From Adiantum capillus-veneris (lineage: Eukaryota; Streptophyta; Polypodiopsida; Polypodiales; Pteridaceae): a stretch of 64,000 bases of DNA. Each line of letters begins with the position of its first letter. Position 1 is the first letter of the stretch. The notes beneath the pieces are model-generated. The model saw only the letters and a program-made list of their open reading frames with translations. It was not told where the DNA came from and did not search any database. Shown piece by piece: positions 63,748-64,000 of this stretch. Position numbers and translations under genes: made by a program. Location of the stretch: the NCBI GenBank assembly GCA_014529385.2, contig CM043971.1:56119209-56183208 (forward strand). The letters run 5' to 3'.

Positions 63748-64000
63748 TCACGTCAAGCATGGCCACCACTCAATTCCAAGAGACATCAAAGATCTATATG
63801 ACGATTCTTGAACTCAAATACTAAAATGCAAGAGTTAATGTCCCAATATCTTTCTTCTTTAAAGGGGTGAAATTTTTCAATTGTTCACAAAAACGCAAAA
63901 AATATGCAAGCCAGTAAAAGAGAGCAATAGAGATGTTATGGTGAATTGCATTTCAAATGTTGAAATTGATGTCATAGCAACTCCACTCTTTATCAGAGCT
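63745..64000. other. Right edge of window, nothing recognised
   Basis: AT-rich sequence with no supported feature. Confidence 0.35.

Overview
The window is nuclear DNA of a land plant. It carries one complete, intron-containing eukaryotic host gene (cytosolic elongation factor 2, with a telo-box promoter and a 5'UTR intron) in a landscape of decayed transposable elements and very long dinucleotide arrays. The mix of a moss/fern-type MULE-like transposase, PIF/Harbinger, chromodomain Ty3/gypsy elements and two or more LINE types suggests a seed-free plant, most likely a fern. That is inference from family resemblance, not from a database search.

Layout. 1-4188: LINE ORF2 (+), cut by the window edge and frame-broken. 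4.7-4.85 kb: (GT)n(GA)n. 5.56-7.14 kb (-): a decayed four-exon gene of unknown family, with a possible S-adenosylmethionine-binding motif. 7.2-7.9 and 15.0-15.5 kb: six copies of a 52-bp palindrome. 9.1-13.8 kb: PIF/Harbinger transposase (+) and its Myb/trihelix partner (-), convergent around 1.9 kb of degenerate CTAACTC-rich satellite. 16.2-18.85 kb: MULE-like transposase with a SWIM finger, broken. 19.1-19.6 kb: 221-bp tandem repeat with stacked hairpins. 20.3 kb: copia-type LTR/primer-binding-site junction (-). 24.0-25.7 kb: solo gypsy LTR. 29.0-35.3 kb: gypsy chromovirus (-), full domain order but dead. 35.3-48.4 kb: a second, related gypsy element (+), joined head-to-head to the first. 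Its core is replaced by another LTR-element fragment (about 37.95-41.1 kb), and its 3' LTR is split by a nearly intact 4.5-kb LINE. 49.7-51.45 kb: CT/CA-rich DNA and tandem repeats leading to the EF2 promoter. 51.6-54.9 kb: EF2. 56.6-57.1 kb: 245-bp tandem duplication. 58.5-60.3 kb (-): 5'-truncated LINE fragment with two poly-G runs. 60.6-61.2 kb: solo copia-type LTR. 61.75-63.1 kb: RZ-1-like RNA-binding-protein pseudogene, partly duplicated. 63.2-63.75 kb: (GA)n-bounded tandem modules.

Only EF2 looks functional. The most unusual structures are the dispersed palindromes, the head-to-head gypsy junction placed exactly at a primer-binding-site/LTR border, the decayed multi-exon gene with a methyltransferase-like motif, and the tandem G-box-containing repeats next to the EF2 promoter. 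No CRISPR array, rRNA gene or convincing tRNA gene was seen. Exact transposon ends are given only where the sequence shows them.
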